In this document: positions 1 to 8,471 of the stretch, piece by piece
Numbering within the stretch: the first letter of the stretch is position 1
How the letters are laid out: the number at the start of each line of letters is the position of its first letter
From: Mycobacterium uberis
Lineage (GTDB): Bacteria > Actinomycetota > Actinomycetes > Mycobacteriales > Mycobacteriaceae
Length of the DNA: 64,000 bases
NCBI RefSeq assembly: GCF_003408705.1
Contig: NZ_QAYL01000008.1
Span: forward strand, 1 to 64,000
Direction: 5' to 3'
Program-made: the position numbers and the translations under genes
The notes under the pieces: generated by a model
Told to the model about the DNA's origin: nothing
The model's input: only the letters and a program-made list of their open reading frames with translations
The model's database searches: none

Positions 1-654
1 GAGTTCTGAGATCGCCCGTCGAGTCCGCCGCAATGTGAGATCCTGCAGGTATTCACCGATGTTGAGCAGCCACAGTACGATCAGTGCTACCACGTTCTCG
101 CGCAGTATCAGGCTGGCGATGGTTGCTGCCGAAACCAGCGCATCGGTGCCGGTCTTACCAGAGCGCAGCGCGCGCAGCGCGCCACGCAGGAAGGGGTACC
201 CGGTGAATATGGTGAAGCCGCTAGCGACCAGCCTACTGGTTGGTGGTAGCAGCGGTGGACGCGCGAACACGTAGCGGCGCATGCCAAGCAGCGTCAACGC
301 TGCAGCGCCGATCGCCATACGCAGCACCTCGCTGTTGCGGATCTCGGACGAATGCGGCGCACGGGCGGGGATCAACTCTGCAGCCACGTGTGCTGCGCTG
401 CTGATCGCTGCCAGTACCGATGGGCGATCACAGCGTTGGGGCGAGTACCACACGACGACGGACCCAGTGCGCGGGTAGGCGTGCACGACCCGCACACCGT
501 TACACTTGGCTACCGCTTCTTCGACCGCTACAGCCCGCCGGGAGTTGCAGCGGACCCAATGGACCTGAATCCTCATGCGCTCAGCTGCATCCGAAACCAC
601 TACGATGGTAGGATCTTCGGCTGTCGCGATCTGTTCAGCTATCGTAAGAGTCAT
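1..654 (-). CDS. ctpC: Metal-transporting P1B-type ATPase CtpC, N-terminal part (cut by window edge)
   Basis: The reading frame on the minus strand starts with ATG at 654 and stays open to base 1, giving the first 218 residues of a P-type ATPase; the catalytic DKTGT and metal-site CPC regions lie outside the window. What is visible is the soluble N-terminal HMA-like region (residues about 15 to 90) and the first membrane segments (about 110 to 210), ending in RRTRRAISELL, all closely matching what I remember of M. tuberculosis CtpC. CtpC exports zinc (earlier proposed manganese) to limit intracellular metal poisoning. It lies 9 bp downstream of the PacL1-type gene, its known partner, so the two probably form one operon. 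Confidence 0.93.
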   Translation of the reverse strand, partial: MTLTIAEQIATAEDPTIVVVSDAAERMRIQVHWVRCNSRRAVAVEEAVAKCNGVRVVHAYPRTGSVVVWYSPQRCDRPSVLAAISSAAHVAAELIPARAPHSSEIRNSEVLRMAIGAAALTLLGMRRYVFARPPLLPPTSRLVASGFTIFTGYPFLRGALRALRSGKTGTDALVSAATIASLILRENVVALIVLWLLNIGEYLQDLTLRRTRRAISEL

Positions 655-663
655 GTCATGCGC

Positions 664-942
664 TCAGTGATCGTGCTGGTGGATGCCGCTAACGGCCGGC
701 GTGGCCGCCTCTTCGCCGATGCGTTCGCGAGCTTCAGCCATCACATCGGCAAGCTTGAGTCGGGCCGACTCTGCGGCCTCCTCGGCCTTGCGGCTGCCGC
801 GCAGCCCCAGCTCCGCAGCCGAGACCGCGGTTTGGTGTAGCGGCATCTTGGCCACGGCTTTGCGTAACACCTCGTAGGCGGTTACCCCGGCCAGGCCGGT
901 GATTACCGTGGTTGCTGCCTTTGTCAACAGTCCCTGAACCAT
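664..942 (-). CDS. pacL1: PacL1-like P-ATPase-associated metal chaperone (DUF1490)
   Basis: A 92-residue protein starting at ATG 942, preceded by GGAAGG about ten bases upstream; the longer frame upstream belongs to the neighbouring pseudogene. It begins with a hydrophobic segment (about residues 5 to 22), continues as an Ala/Glu-rich helix and ends in a metal-binding His/Asp tail, IHQHDH. This is the layout of M. tuberculosis Rv3269 (PacL1), which is known to associate with the P-ATPase CtpC in the membrane, stabilise it and bind zinc through its C-terminal tail. The position immediately before ctpC supports the same role here. Confidence 0.9.
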   Translation of the reverse strand: MVQGLLTKAATTVITGLAGVTAYEVLRKAVAKMPLHQTAVSAAELGLRGSRKAEEAAESARLKLADVMAEARERIGEEAATPAVSGIHQHDH

Positions 943-1039
943 TGCTCGAACCTTCCTATTGGGTCTGTCGTTCCACACGCCGCCGATGTCTTCGCGACAG
1001 TAACGTGTAAATATGGCGATATCAATATGAATTGGCTTA

Positions 1040-1779
1040 GCCGATGGCGGGAATTTCCTGACTCGAAGTACTCGGGTGACTTTTTCGGTTTCAATCTTGT
1101 GTGCCAGTGCCGCCGGATCGGGGTGAGCCATTTGTACTAACGACGTGCCGACGGTCATGATCGCCAACAGACCGTTGATCAAATAAGGTAAGTTCGGTCC
1201 ACGACTCGGTGGAGAATACCCAGTCGCGTGACGTTAAGCTTATTGCTGCCGATGACTTTTCACAGTTGGTCAGGATCTCCTCGACTGATCAGCCTGCAAG
1301 CGCGGGATCGGAATGGCGTTCGGGAACTGTCTGATCGCCGTGCACCCGCACTGCGGTCGCGTAGTCGTTGACGCCGCTTGGCCGGCCGAGCGGGTCGCAC
1401 GATAACCTCGCGGCCAGGAGCTGTACTGCTTGAGACTTCGCACAGCCGTTCGGCGGTGCGCAGCGCGAGGTCTGACGCCGGGTCTCTTCAGCCCGCTGGG
1501 CCGAAGAGCATCTCGGCGCTGATCCACCACGCCCTGCAATAAAACAACCGCCGTCTGCTAGTGTGTCGGCAACAAGATTGCGATCCGGCTGGCCGGTCCG
1601 GTGGCCAGTTCGTCGTGCAATAGGTTGCCGGTCTTGGCAGTCCAGCTGGCCAGGACTGCTGCAGATAACTTGGTGAGTTCTCCGGTGGCGTCGTCGTAAT
1701 AGGTGATGCGCGGGTCGAGTAGGTCGGTCAGCAACATCGGGTCCAGGATAGTCGCGCTGAGTGTACTCAGTTGATGCAC
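1040..1779 (-). pseudogene. TIGR03089-family protein pseudogene (Rv3268 homologue)
   Basis: Fragments of one protein can be read in several frames on the minus strand. A start region with ITYYDDATGELT lies near 1700, GVNDYATAVRVHGDQ near 1350, SVEEILTNCEKS near 1260, and SLVQMAHPDPAALAHKIETE in yet another frame near 1110. The order matches the Rv3268/TIGR03089 family, distantly related to AMP-binding enzymes. At least three frame changes and a stop after ILLPTH at 1558 make it non-functional. It begins just inside the end of lcp1, as expected for a former two-gene unit. Function of the family is unknown to me. Confidence 0.8.
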
Positions 1780-3236
1780 TCGGGTTCGTCGGACCCGGCG
1801 GTAAGGATCGGGGATGGTGTCGGGATGTTGGGGTCAGCCGACGAAACAGGGTTTGACGCATAGACTGGCGCCATCGAACCGTCAGTGTACAGCCCAGAGC
1901 CGGGACCGGTGTAATCGTTAGCCAGCACCACCCGCACCGATCCTGCGGGTATCGATCCATCGGCGACGACCGGCAATCCGCCCAGTTCCTTGGAGACCTC
2001 CTGGGCGCCGAGGTCGTCAGGCTTCGCGGCGCGCACCTGACTGCCCTTCACGTGGCCGCCTTGGTTGTTGGCCACCAGTCCGGCAGTAAATCCCTTGGCT
2101 GTCAACACATCTGACACCGCCGCGGCCAGTCCATTGATGTCGGTGTCATTGACCACGTTGGCGGTGGTCTTGGCGGGTGTGTAGGACAGCTCCTCGGTCT
2201 TGTCCTGGTCCTGTTCGTGCAACAGGCCGCCAACAAAGTCTTGAACCTGGTGCGGGTCCACCCGTACCACGCTTTGCATGCCGTCGTCGCTCCACCCGGC
2301 TTCGTCGAGCACCGGAATGGTGGCGAAGGCGACTTTGCCGCCTGCCAGGCTCTGCAACTGCTTGAGGAAATCCATCAGATTCCATCCCGAAGAAATCACC
2401 ACCGAGCGCTGGATAGCCTGCTCGAGCCGCTTCACTGTGGACGGGCTGGATAGGGTTTTTCCGGAGATGACTCGGTGGGCTAGTGAGGCCATCACCGCCT
2501 GTTGACGCACCACCCGGTCCAAGTCGCCGCGGGGCAGCTCGTGGCGCTGGCGGACAAAGCTCAGCGCCTGCGGACCGCTCAGCTTTTGCCGGCCGGCCGG
2601 AAAGTCGGCGCCCGACATTGGCTCAAACACTGCATCTTTGAGGCAGACGTCGACGCCACCGAGCGCGTCGGTGATTAGCGCGAAACCGAGCAACCCGATC
2701 TCGGCATAGTGGTCGACGGTAACGCCGGTGAGATCGGCGACTGTCTTGATCAGGGCCTCACGACCGGCCTCGGTGCCCTGAGCCATGGCGTCCTCGGCGG
2801 AATTGCCGGCCCGGACCAGACTCGCTCGTTTGGCCTCCCTGGTTTGGCCGTAGACGCCGTTGATCTTCGCTTTACCCAGGCCGGGAGCCTGCACGTAAGA
2901 GTCCCGTGGAATCGAGATTACGGTTGCCGACTTCCCGTTGTTGGGTATCCGGATCAGGATGATCGTGTCGGTGTTGGTGGCTTCCTCATCACCGGCCCGC
3001 AGCGTCGCCAGCTCCTCGGCCGACAGCGGGTTACCGTGAGCATCGGTACGGCTATCCAAACCGACCAGCAGAATATCAATCGCACCGTCGTTGCCACCCT
3101 TACCCAGTGAGGGCGCGGACATGTGGAATATGCCGTCCTCGAACGATTGGAAGCTAGTCCACGCGCCTCCGGTCCCCAGCACGATCGCAAGAGTCAGCGC
3201 AGTGGCAACTGTACGAACCACACGTTGCACAGGCAT
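1767..3236 (-). CDS. lcp1: LytR-CpsA-Psr cell-wall ligase Lcp1
   Basis: A 489-residue protein with an N-terminal membrane anchor (about residues 8 to 27), an LCP catalytic domain (about 55 to 250) and a LytR C-terminal domain (about 355 to 460). LCP signatures are visible: LLVGLDSRTD at 56-65, DTIILIRIP at 90-98, SIPRDSY at 108-114 and a basic stretch RQRHELPRGDLDR at 229-241, which binds the polyprenyl phosphate head. In M. tuberculosis the orthologue Rv3267 (Lcp1) attaches arabinogalactan to peptidoglycan outside the membrane. It is divergent from rmlD and wbbL, which build the linker this enzyme transfers, with only 88 bp between the start codons. Length is close to the 498 residues of Rv3267. 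Confidence 0.94.
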   Translation of the reverse strand: MPVQRVVRTVATALTLAIVLGTGGAWTSFQSFEDGIFHMSAPSLGKGGNDGAIDILLVGLDSRTDAHGNPLSAEELATLRAGDEEATNTDTIILIRIPNNGKSATVISIPRDSYVQAPGLGKAKINGVYGQTREAKRASLVRAGNSAEDAMAQGTEAGREALIKTVADLTGVTVDHYAEIGLLGFALITDALGGVDVCLKDAVFEPMSGADFPAGRQKLSGPQALSFVRQRHELPRGDLDRVVRQQAVMASLAHRVISGKTLSSPSTVKRLEQAIQRSVVISSGWNLMDFLKQLQSLAGGKVAFATIPVLDEAGWSDDGMQSVVRVDPHQVQDFVGGLLHEQDQDKTEELSYTPAKTTANVVNDTDINGLAAAVSDVLTAKGFTAGLVANNQGGHVKGSQVRAAKPDDLGAQEVSKELGGLPVVADGSIPAGSVRVVLANDYTGPGSGLYTDGSMAPVYASNPVSSADPNIPTPSPILTAGSDEPECIN

Positions 3237-3324
3237 CTCCCTAGACTACTTTCGACACAGCGGCTTGTTGGGTAGCCAGTCGCGGCGTGGCCCGAGCTTT
3301 CCTAAGGCATGCCAGACTCAAGTC

Positions 3325-4251
3325 ATGTCGGACAGGTCAGGAAGACTAGTGATTACCGGTGCCGGTGGGCAGCTTGGTAACGTTCTGGCGGCGCAGGCCA
3401 CCACGGCGGGCCGGGACGTGCTGGCGTTGACTTCGTCGCAGTGGGATATCACTGATGCCGCGGTAGCTCAGCGGATCATCCAAAGTGGTGATGTTGTGAT
3501 CAATTGCGCTGCCTACACTAACGTCGATGGCGCCGAGAGTGACGAGTCGAGGGCGTACGAGGTCAATGCCACCGGTCCGGAGCACATCGCGCGTGCCTGC
3601 CGGTGCGCCGGCGCCGCGCTCATTCATGTCTCAACCGACTACGTGTTCAGTGGTGATTTCGGCTCGGGCTCCCACAGGGTTACGCCGCGTCCCTATGAGA
3701 CCACGGATGAAACTGGGCCGCTGGGAGTGTACGGCCGCAGCAAACTTGCCGGCGAACGAGCTGTACTGGCGGCGTTGCCCGAAGCCACTGTGGTCCGGAC
3801 CGCCTGGGTTTACACTGGCGGGACCGGCAAGGACTTCGTCGCTGCCATGCGGCGGCTGGCTGCCGAGGACGGCCCGGTGGACGTGGTTGATGATCAGACC
3901 GGATCGCCGACCTACGTTGCCGACCTGGCTGTTGCGTTGCTGCAGATCGCCGATGGAGGTGTGCAAGGGTCGATCCTGCACGCCGCGAACGAGGGTGAGG
4001 TCTCACGGTTCGGCCAAGCCCGCGCCGTGTTCGAAGAATGCGGCGCCGACCCGCTGCGAGTGCGACCCGTCAGCACTGCCCAAAATCCGCGGCCGGCGGC
4101 CCGGCCAGCCTATTCCGCGCTATCTGGTCGACAGTCCGCCGCGGCCGGCTTAACGCCGTTACGGCCCTGGCGCAGCGCACTTGTCGAGGCACTCGCGGTA
4201 TTTCGCGGCCGCGTTCCGGCCGATCGACCGTTACCCTCTACGCGTGAGTGA
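3325..4251 (+). CDS. rmlD: dTDP-4-dehydrorhamnose reductase RmlD
   Basis: Last step of dTDP-L-rhamnose synthesis: NAD(P)H-dependent reduction of dTDP-6-deoxy-L-lyxo-4-hexulose. The 308-residue protein has the short-chain dehydrogenase nucleotide-binding glycine motif TGAGGQLG at residues 11-18 and the catalytic Tyr136 and Lys140 in the sequence GVYGRSK, preceded by STDYVF at 103-108. ATG 3325 was chosen because homology begins there, although the frame is open further upstream. Rhamnose is the essential sugar of the galactan linker in mycobacteria. The stop overlaps the GTG start of wbbL by 8 bp, so both are probably translationally coupled. Confidence 0.95.
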   Translation: MSDRSGRLVITGAGGQLGNVLAAQATTAGRDVLALTSSQWDITDAAVAQRIIQSGDVVINCAAYTNVDGAESDESRAYEVNATGPEHIARACRCAGAALIHVSTDYVFSGDFGSGSHRVTPRPYETTDETGPLGVYGRSKLAGERAVLAALPEATVVRTAWVYTGGTGKDFVAAMRRLAAEDGPVDVVDDQTGSPTYVADLAVALLQIADGGVQGSILHAANEGEVSRFGQARAVFEECGADPLRVRPVSTAQNPRPAARPAYSALSGRQSAAAGLTPLRPWRSALVEALAVFRGRVPADRPLPSTRE

Positions 4252-5137
4252 CGCGCTTCCTGTCGTCGCGGTGACCTACTCGCCGGGCCCACACTTGGAG
4301 CGTTTCTTGGCTTCGTTAGCACTCGCTACTGACCGTCCGGTCAGCGTGGTGTTGGCCGACAACGGGTCCACCGACGGGACACCGCAGGTGGCGGTCGAGC
4401 GTTACGCCAACGTTCGGTTGTTTCAGACCGGGGCCAATCTTGGGTACGGAACGGCGGCGAATCTCGCGATCGCACAGCTCTTTGAGAAGGGCGGGGCAAT
4501 TGATCAACCTTGGGTTGATGACTGGGTGATTGTGGCTAACCCGGATGTGCAATGGGGACCGGGTAGCATCGACGCTCTGCTGGACGCCGCCGCCCGATGG
4601 CCTCGCGCGGGGGCCCTGGGTCCGTTGATCCGCGATCCCGACGGGTCGGTGTACCCGTCTGCGCGTCACTTGCCAAGCCTGATTCGCGGCGGCATGCACG
4701 CGGTGCTAGGGCCGATTTGGCCACGTAATCCGTGGACAGCCGCCTATCGCCAGGAGCGGCTCCAGCCAACCGAACGGCCGGTGGGCTGGCTGTCTGGTTC
4801 GTGTCTGCTGGTGCGGGGGTCGGCTTTCTGTGAGGTCGGTGGCTTCGATGAGCGTTACTTCATGTACATGGAGGACGTCGACCTGGGGGACCGGCTGGGC
4901 AAAGCCGGTTGGTTAAGCATCTATGTACCGTCGGCCGAAGTACTGCACCACAAGGGCCATTCCACCGGACATGACCCGGCAAGCCATTTGGCAGCCCATC
5001 ACAAAAGTACCTATATCTTCTTGGCTGATCGACATTCTGGTTGGTGGCGAGCCCCACTGCGCTGGATGTTGCGTGGCTCGTTGGCGGTGCGTTCTCGCTT
5101 GATGGTGCGCAGTTCGCGCCGCAAACAGGCTGTGTAA
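4244..5137 (+). CDS. wbbL: Rhamnosyltransferase WbbL (galactan linker)
   Basis: A 297-residue GT2 glycosyltransferase that moves rhamnose from dTDP-rhamnose onto GlcNAc-PP-decaprenyl, making the disaccharide linker between peptidoglycan and arabinogalactan. Motifs seen: LADNGSTDG (residues 37-45, nucleotide-binding), ANPDVQWGPG (metal/donor site) and YMEDVDLGDRL near residue 210 (putative catalytic acidic cluster). GTG 4244 is preferred because the homologous N-terminus PVVAVTYSPGPHLERF follows directly and because it overlaps the rmlD stop, the usual operon arrangement. Essential in M. smegmatis. Cytoplasmic, membrane-associated. Confidence 0.94.
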   Translation: MSDALPVVAVTYSPGPHLERFLASLALATDRPVSVVLADNGSTDGTPQVAVERYANVRLFQTGANLGYGTAANLAIAQLFEKGGAIDQPWVDDWVIVANPDVQWGPGSIDALLDAAARWPRAGALGPLIRDPDGSVYPSARHLPSLIRGGMHAVLGPIWPRNPWTAAYRQERLQPTERPVGWLSGSCLLVRGSAFCEVGGFDERYFMYMEDVDLGDRLGKAGWLSIYVPSAEVLHHKGHSTGHDPASHLAAHHKSTYIFLADRHSGWWRAPLRWMLRGSLAVRSRLMVRSSRRKQAV

Positions 5138-5172
5138 CAGGACGGGACAACTGGCAGAAGGGTGGCATTGAG

Positions 5173-6249
5173 TTGGCAACTTCTCAAGTCGATGCGGTAG
5201 TCCTAGTCGGCGGCAAGGGCACCCGGCTGCGGCCGTTGACCCTGTCTGCACCTAAACCTATGCTGCCAACCGCCGGGCTGCCGTTTCTCACCCATCTGTT
5301 GTCGCGGATCGCTGCGACCGGCATCGAGCACGTGATTCTGAGTACCTCATATCGGGCGGCGGTGTTTGAGACGGAGTTTGGTGACGGGTCCAAGCTAGGC
5401 TTGCAGATCAATTACGTGACCGAGCAGTCTCCGTTGGGGACCGGCGGTGGTATCGTCAATGCCACCGGTCAGCTGCGTAACGACACCGTCATGGTGTTCA
5501 ACGGCGATGTGCTGTCTGGTGTTGACTTCGGGCAGTTGCTGGGATTTCACCGAATCAACTCCGCCGACGTCACTTTACATCTGGTACGGGTGGGTGACCC
5601 ACGGGCTTTCGGCTGTGTGTCCACCGAGGATGGCCGAGTCACCGCTTTTCTGGAGAAAACGCAGGACCCGCCGACCGACCAGATCAACGCCGGCTGCTAT
5701 ATCTTTGAGCGCAAGGTCATTAACAGGATTCCGCGAGGCCGTGAGGTATCGGTCGAACGTGAGGTGTTCCCGGCCCTGCTCGCCGACACCGACGTTAAGG
5801 TCTGTGGCTACGTCGATGCCACATACTGGCGGGACATGGGTACCCCAGAAGATTTCGTTCGTGGATCGGCGGATCTGGTGCGTGGCATCGCCCCGTCACC
5901 AGCCTTGGGCGGCCACCGTGGTGAGCACTTGGTGTACAACAGCGCGGCAGTTTCTCTCGACGCGGTGCTGGTCGGCGGCACAGTCGTTGGGCGTGATGCT
6001 GAGGTCGGCCCTGGTGTCCGGCTAGACGGTGCGGTGATTTTCGATGGGGCCAAGGTTGAGGCCGGCAGTGTGATCGAGCGTTCGATCCTTGGCTTCGGTG
6101 TCCGCATTGGTCCGCGAGCATTGATCCGCGACGGGGTAATTGGCGATGGTGCTGACATCGGTGCGCGTTGTGAGTTGTTGCGGGGTGCCCGAGTGTGGCC
6201 CGGCGTCTCGGTTCCCGACGGCGGGATCCGCTACTCGTCTGATGTCTGA
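5173..6249 (+). CDS. manB: Mannose-1-phosphate guanylyltransferase (GDP-mannose synthesis)
   Basis: A 358-residue sugar nucleotidyltransferase with the signature GGKGTRLRPLT at residues 13-23, FNGDVLSG in the middle of the catalytic domain, and a C-terminal left-handed beta-helix built of hexapeptide repeats (about residues 255 to 350). The orthologue Rv3264c makes GDP-mannose, the donor for lipomannan, LAM, PIMs and mannoproteins; older annotations of leprosy bacilli call it rmlA2. The TTG at 5173 was chosen because homology begins at ATSQVDAVVLVGG and AAGGGTGG lies 7 bases upstream. It follows wbbL by 35 bp in the same direction. It works with manA and pmmA further along this window. Confidence 0.92.
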   Translation: MATSQVDAVVLVGGKGTRLRPLTLSAPKPMLPTAGLPFLTHLLSRIAATGIEHVILSTSYRAAVFETEFGDGSKLGLQINYVTEQSPLGTGGGIVNATGQLRNDTVMVFNGDVLSGVDFGQLLGFHRINSADVTLHLVRVGDPRAFGCVSTEDGRVTAFLEKTQDPPTDQINAGCYIFERKVINRIPRGREVSVEREVFPALLADTDVKVCGYVDATYWRDMGTPEDFVRGSADLVRGIAPSPALGGHRGEHLVYNSAAVSLDAVLVGGTVVGRDAEVGPGVRLDGAVIFDGAKVEAGSVIERSILGFGVRIGPRALIRDGVIGDGADIGARCELLRGARVWPGVSVPDGGIRYSSDV

Positions 6250-6843
6250 TTACGACTAACGTGCAGCCATTCTCACGCTCGAGCAGTGAATTTTCGGCCA
6301 GCTTCGAGTTCGGTGGGTGGCCCGGGCGACTAAGTACCATAAGCGCGTGATCGGCCCCCGGCGGCAGGGTGTCGGCGGGCCACCACCGTAAGTCCTCCGA
6401 TTCGTTGCTTACTGCGATGTGCGCCCCGGCCGGTGTGTGCGCCACGAATTGCAGATCCCGATGATGGGTCGACACGCCCAGCGAGCAAGTGACCGTGTGG
6501 ATGTGAATTGCGGTCAGTTCAGGTGTGATGTGCAGATCGGCCACGCCGGATTCCTCGGTGGCCGCGCGTAGCGCCGCGGCAATGAGGTCGTCGTCGATAT
6601 CCGCACAGTGCCGCCCAGCTGCAGCCAGCGACCAAGACGCGGGTGCAGGGTGAGTAGCACCTGGTTGCCGGTGTCGTTTAGGACCAGTGACGACGCGGTG
6701 ACGTGACCAGGGACGCATTCCCGACGGCACGTGTAGGGTCAGCTATGGATAAAGGCCAGCACCGTATGCCGCAACGAGTCCTGGGTCGGATCGGGCGCAC
6801 GCCAATCGGCGAGGATCGCGATGGTGGACTGTCGAATGTTCAT
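6250..6843 (-). pseudogene. Nudix hydrolase pseudogene
   Basis: Reading back from an ATG at 6843 gives ILADWRAPDPTQDSLRHTVLAF, then a stop codon (TGA near 6740), then PGHVTASSLVLNDTGNQVLLTLHPRLGRWLQLGG. At this point one base is missing relative to the expected GGHC, and the frame changes to HCADIDDDLIAAALRAATEESGV, a recognisable Nudix box (catalytic pattern GX5EX7REUXEE with changes), then LQFVAHTPAGA and SEDLRWWPADTLPPG. Thus there is at least one nonsense and one frameshift lesion, the latter inside the Nudix box. The ATG overlaps the stop of the methyltransferase gene (ATGA), so it was the last gene of that operon. Its substrate cannot be told. Confidence 0.85.
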
Positions 6844-8471
6844 CGCGAGATGTTCACCCGGGATCCCCGCTTGGTCCTGCGATCGCGAAGTGACACCCAG
6901 GCCGCGCGACATTCGGCGACGAGGCCCGGTGACAAGCCTAGTCCGTCAATCAGCACCCGATGGTCCACGGTGTCGAGCGCCTTTTCGATCTCGTTAGCCT
7001 TTAGCAACAGATCGATATCTTGGCCAAGTTCGGCGTTGGCGTATATCGGTGGGGGAATGGGCAGCTGCTCGGCTTCCCGGGGTTCGAGCTCCAAGATGCC
7101 TCCGCCGTAGCTGCGCCCCATGATTTCGGCGAAGGCGAAGGTGGCGCTGTTGTGGAACACGGTGGCAAGAGCGATTGGGGCCACGTTGGCGGTAATACGA
7201 ACCCTATGCACGGTATCGGTGCTGGTTGCGGCGGCGGCGTTGACGGTCAGGCGCGGCGCTAGGTGGATTTGGCGCAGCATGAACAGGTCAGGGATCCACA
7301 ACGATGGTGTACTCCACCATGGCTTGCGGATCGCGCATTTGTAGCCTTTATCGACGCCAGCGCGTTCACCAGCATCGATATACGTAACCAGGGCAGGATC
7401 TGTCGGGTTGCGCGGAGCATCGAGCAGCCATGTCCGGTGCTTGGCGGCGATATCGCCAGCCCGGCAGCCCGTGTCGTAGACGAGGCCAGACAGCTGGATG
7501 CTGCGCGAGACGAGCGGGACGCAGTGCGGTCGCAGCCCTCGTGCACGCGCTTCGGCGTCGGTGAAGGTGAAGAAGCTGTTGCGGCCGGTCACGATGCCTA
7601 CATCTACATCGGCCAGTTCGCCGAACCGGGTCATCGTGTTGGCATGCTTGAGTTTTCGCAGCAACCGGATCTGCGCGGGGTCGAGGAAGTACTTGGTCCA
7701 CTTTTCCTTTTCGTGCAGCAATGCCGGAGCAGACTCGACACCCAGTTCCTGTTCGGCTAGCATGTCGAGGGTGTTCGCATCGCGGACACTGACAGTGCGT
7801 ATTTGCGCTGGACCCGCGCCGGCGACACCGCAGAATAACACAACTTCTTGCAAAATTCCGTCGAATACCAACTGTTCGAAGGTGACGAGGGTGATCTCGG
7901 AGAAGCGACTCAGGAGAAATTCGCGTAGCTGTGCCGCGTAGCTGACTTGGAGTAGTTCTGCTGGAATGACTAGGCCTACTCGTCCGCCGTCGCGCACCAG
8001 CGTCGTGCTCGCCACAACGAACGGGACCCAGGCGTTGGTCAACTTTGTCGGGCGCAGGCCCGCATGCCCCATCAGTTCCAGCGCCGGATCCCGCTGGTTG
8101 GCGGCCCAGTTCCCGAACCTGATGTAGGGCGGGTTTCCGGCGACACCGTCCCAGCTGCCCATTCGGGTCTTGCGCAGCCACGTGAAGAAGTTCTCAGTGT
8201 CAACTGAACAGAATGTTCGGGCCTTCCGTGCCTCGCGTGCCAGCAGTTCCACTCCGTGCGCCTGGTCAGTGAGCGCGGTGATTTCGCGCAAGATTCGACC
8301 ATCGCCGCAGGATGGCTCAAGGATCTTCCGACCCGCCTGGCGAACCCAACGGGCCAAAAATCGGGCAACGGGAGCCGGCGTGTAATAACCGCCGCGAACT
8401 TTGTCTGCAGACACGGCTGTCTTGCCCGCGAATGTCGTCATGGGATTAAGTATCGGGGTAGCCGTCGACAT
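6840..8471 (-). CDS. mamA: MamA-type adenine-N6 DNA methyltransferase
   Basis: An uninterrupted 543-residue class I SAM-dependent methyltransferase of the Eco57I-like type. The SAM site is KILEPSCGDGRIL (residues 49-61) and the adenine-flipping catalytic motif is GNPPYIRFG (112-120), both intact; a long target-recognition region follows. It matches M. tuberculosis Rv3263 (MamA), which methylates adenine in CTGGAG and affects transcription where sites overlap promoters. ATG 8471 has GGTGATT just upstream; an alternative ATG at 8441 begins MTTFAGKTAV and would place the start directly after the stop of the upstream pseudogene. Survival of this gene between two pseudogenes of the same operon argues that methylation itself is selected. 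The target site in this organism is inferred from homology only. Confidence 0.9.
   Translation of the reverse strand: MSTATPILNPMTTFAGKTAVSADKVRGGYYTPAPVARFLARWVRQAGRKILEPSCGDGRILREITALTDQAHGVELLAREARKARTFCSVDTENFFTWLRKTRMGSWDGVAGNPPYIRFGNWAANQRDPALELMGHAGLRPTKLTNAWVPFVVASTTLVRDGGRVGLVIPAELLQVSYAAQLREFLLSRFSEITLVTFEQLVFDGILQEVVLFCGVAGAGPAQIRTVSVRDANTLDMLAEQELGVESAPALLHEKEKWTKYFLDPAQIRLLRKLKHANTMTRFGELADVDVGIVTGRNSFFTFTDAEARARGLRPHCVPLVSRSIQLSGLVYDTGCRAGDIAAKHRTWLLDAPRNPTDPALVTYIDAGERAGVDKGYKCAIRKPWWSTPSLWIPDLFMLRQIHLAPRLTVNAAAATSTDTVHRVRITANVAPIALATVFHNSATFAFAEIMGRSYGGGILELEPREAEQLPIPPPIYANAELGQDIDLLLKANEIEKALDTVDHRVLIDGLGLSPGLVAECRAAWVSLRDRRTKRGSRVNISR

Noticed and set aside
5795..6730. 311-codon open frame on the minus strand
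   Set aside because: Its 3' two-fifths lie antisense to the intact manB gene; only the first part (6,259-6,730) is meaningful, as one frame of the Nudix pseudogene.
7366..8181. 271-codon frame on the same strand as the methyltransferase
   Set aside because: It is a shifted frame of mamA, Arg/Pro-rich and without homology.
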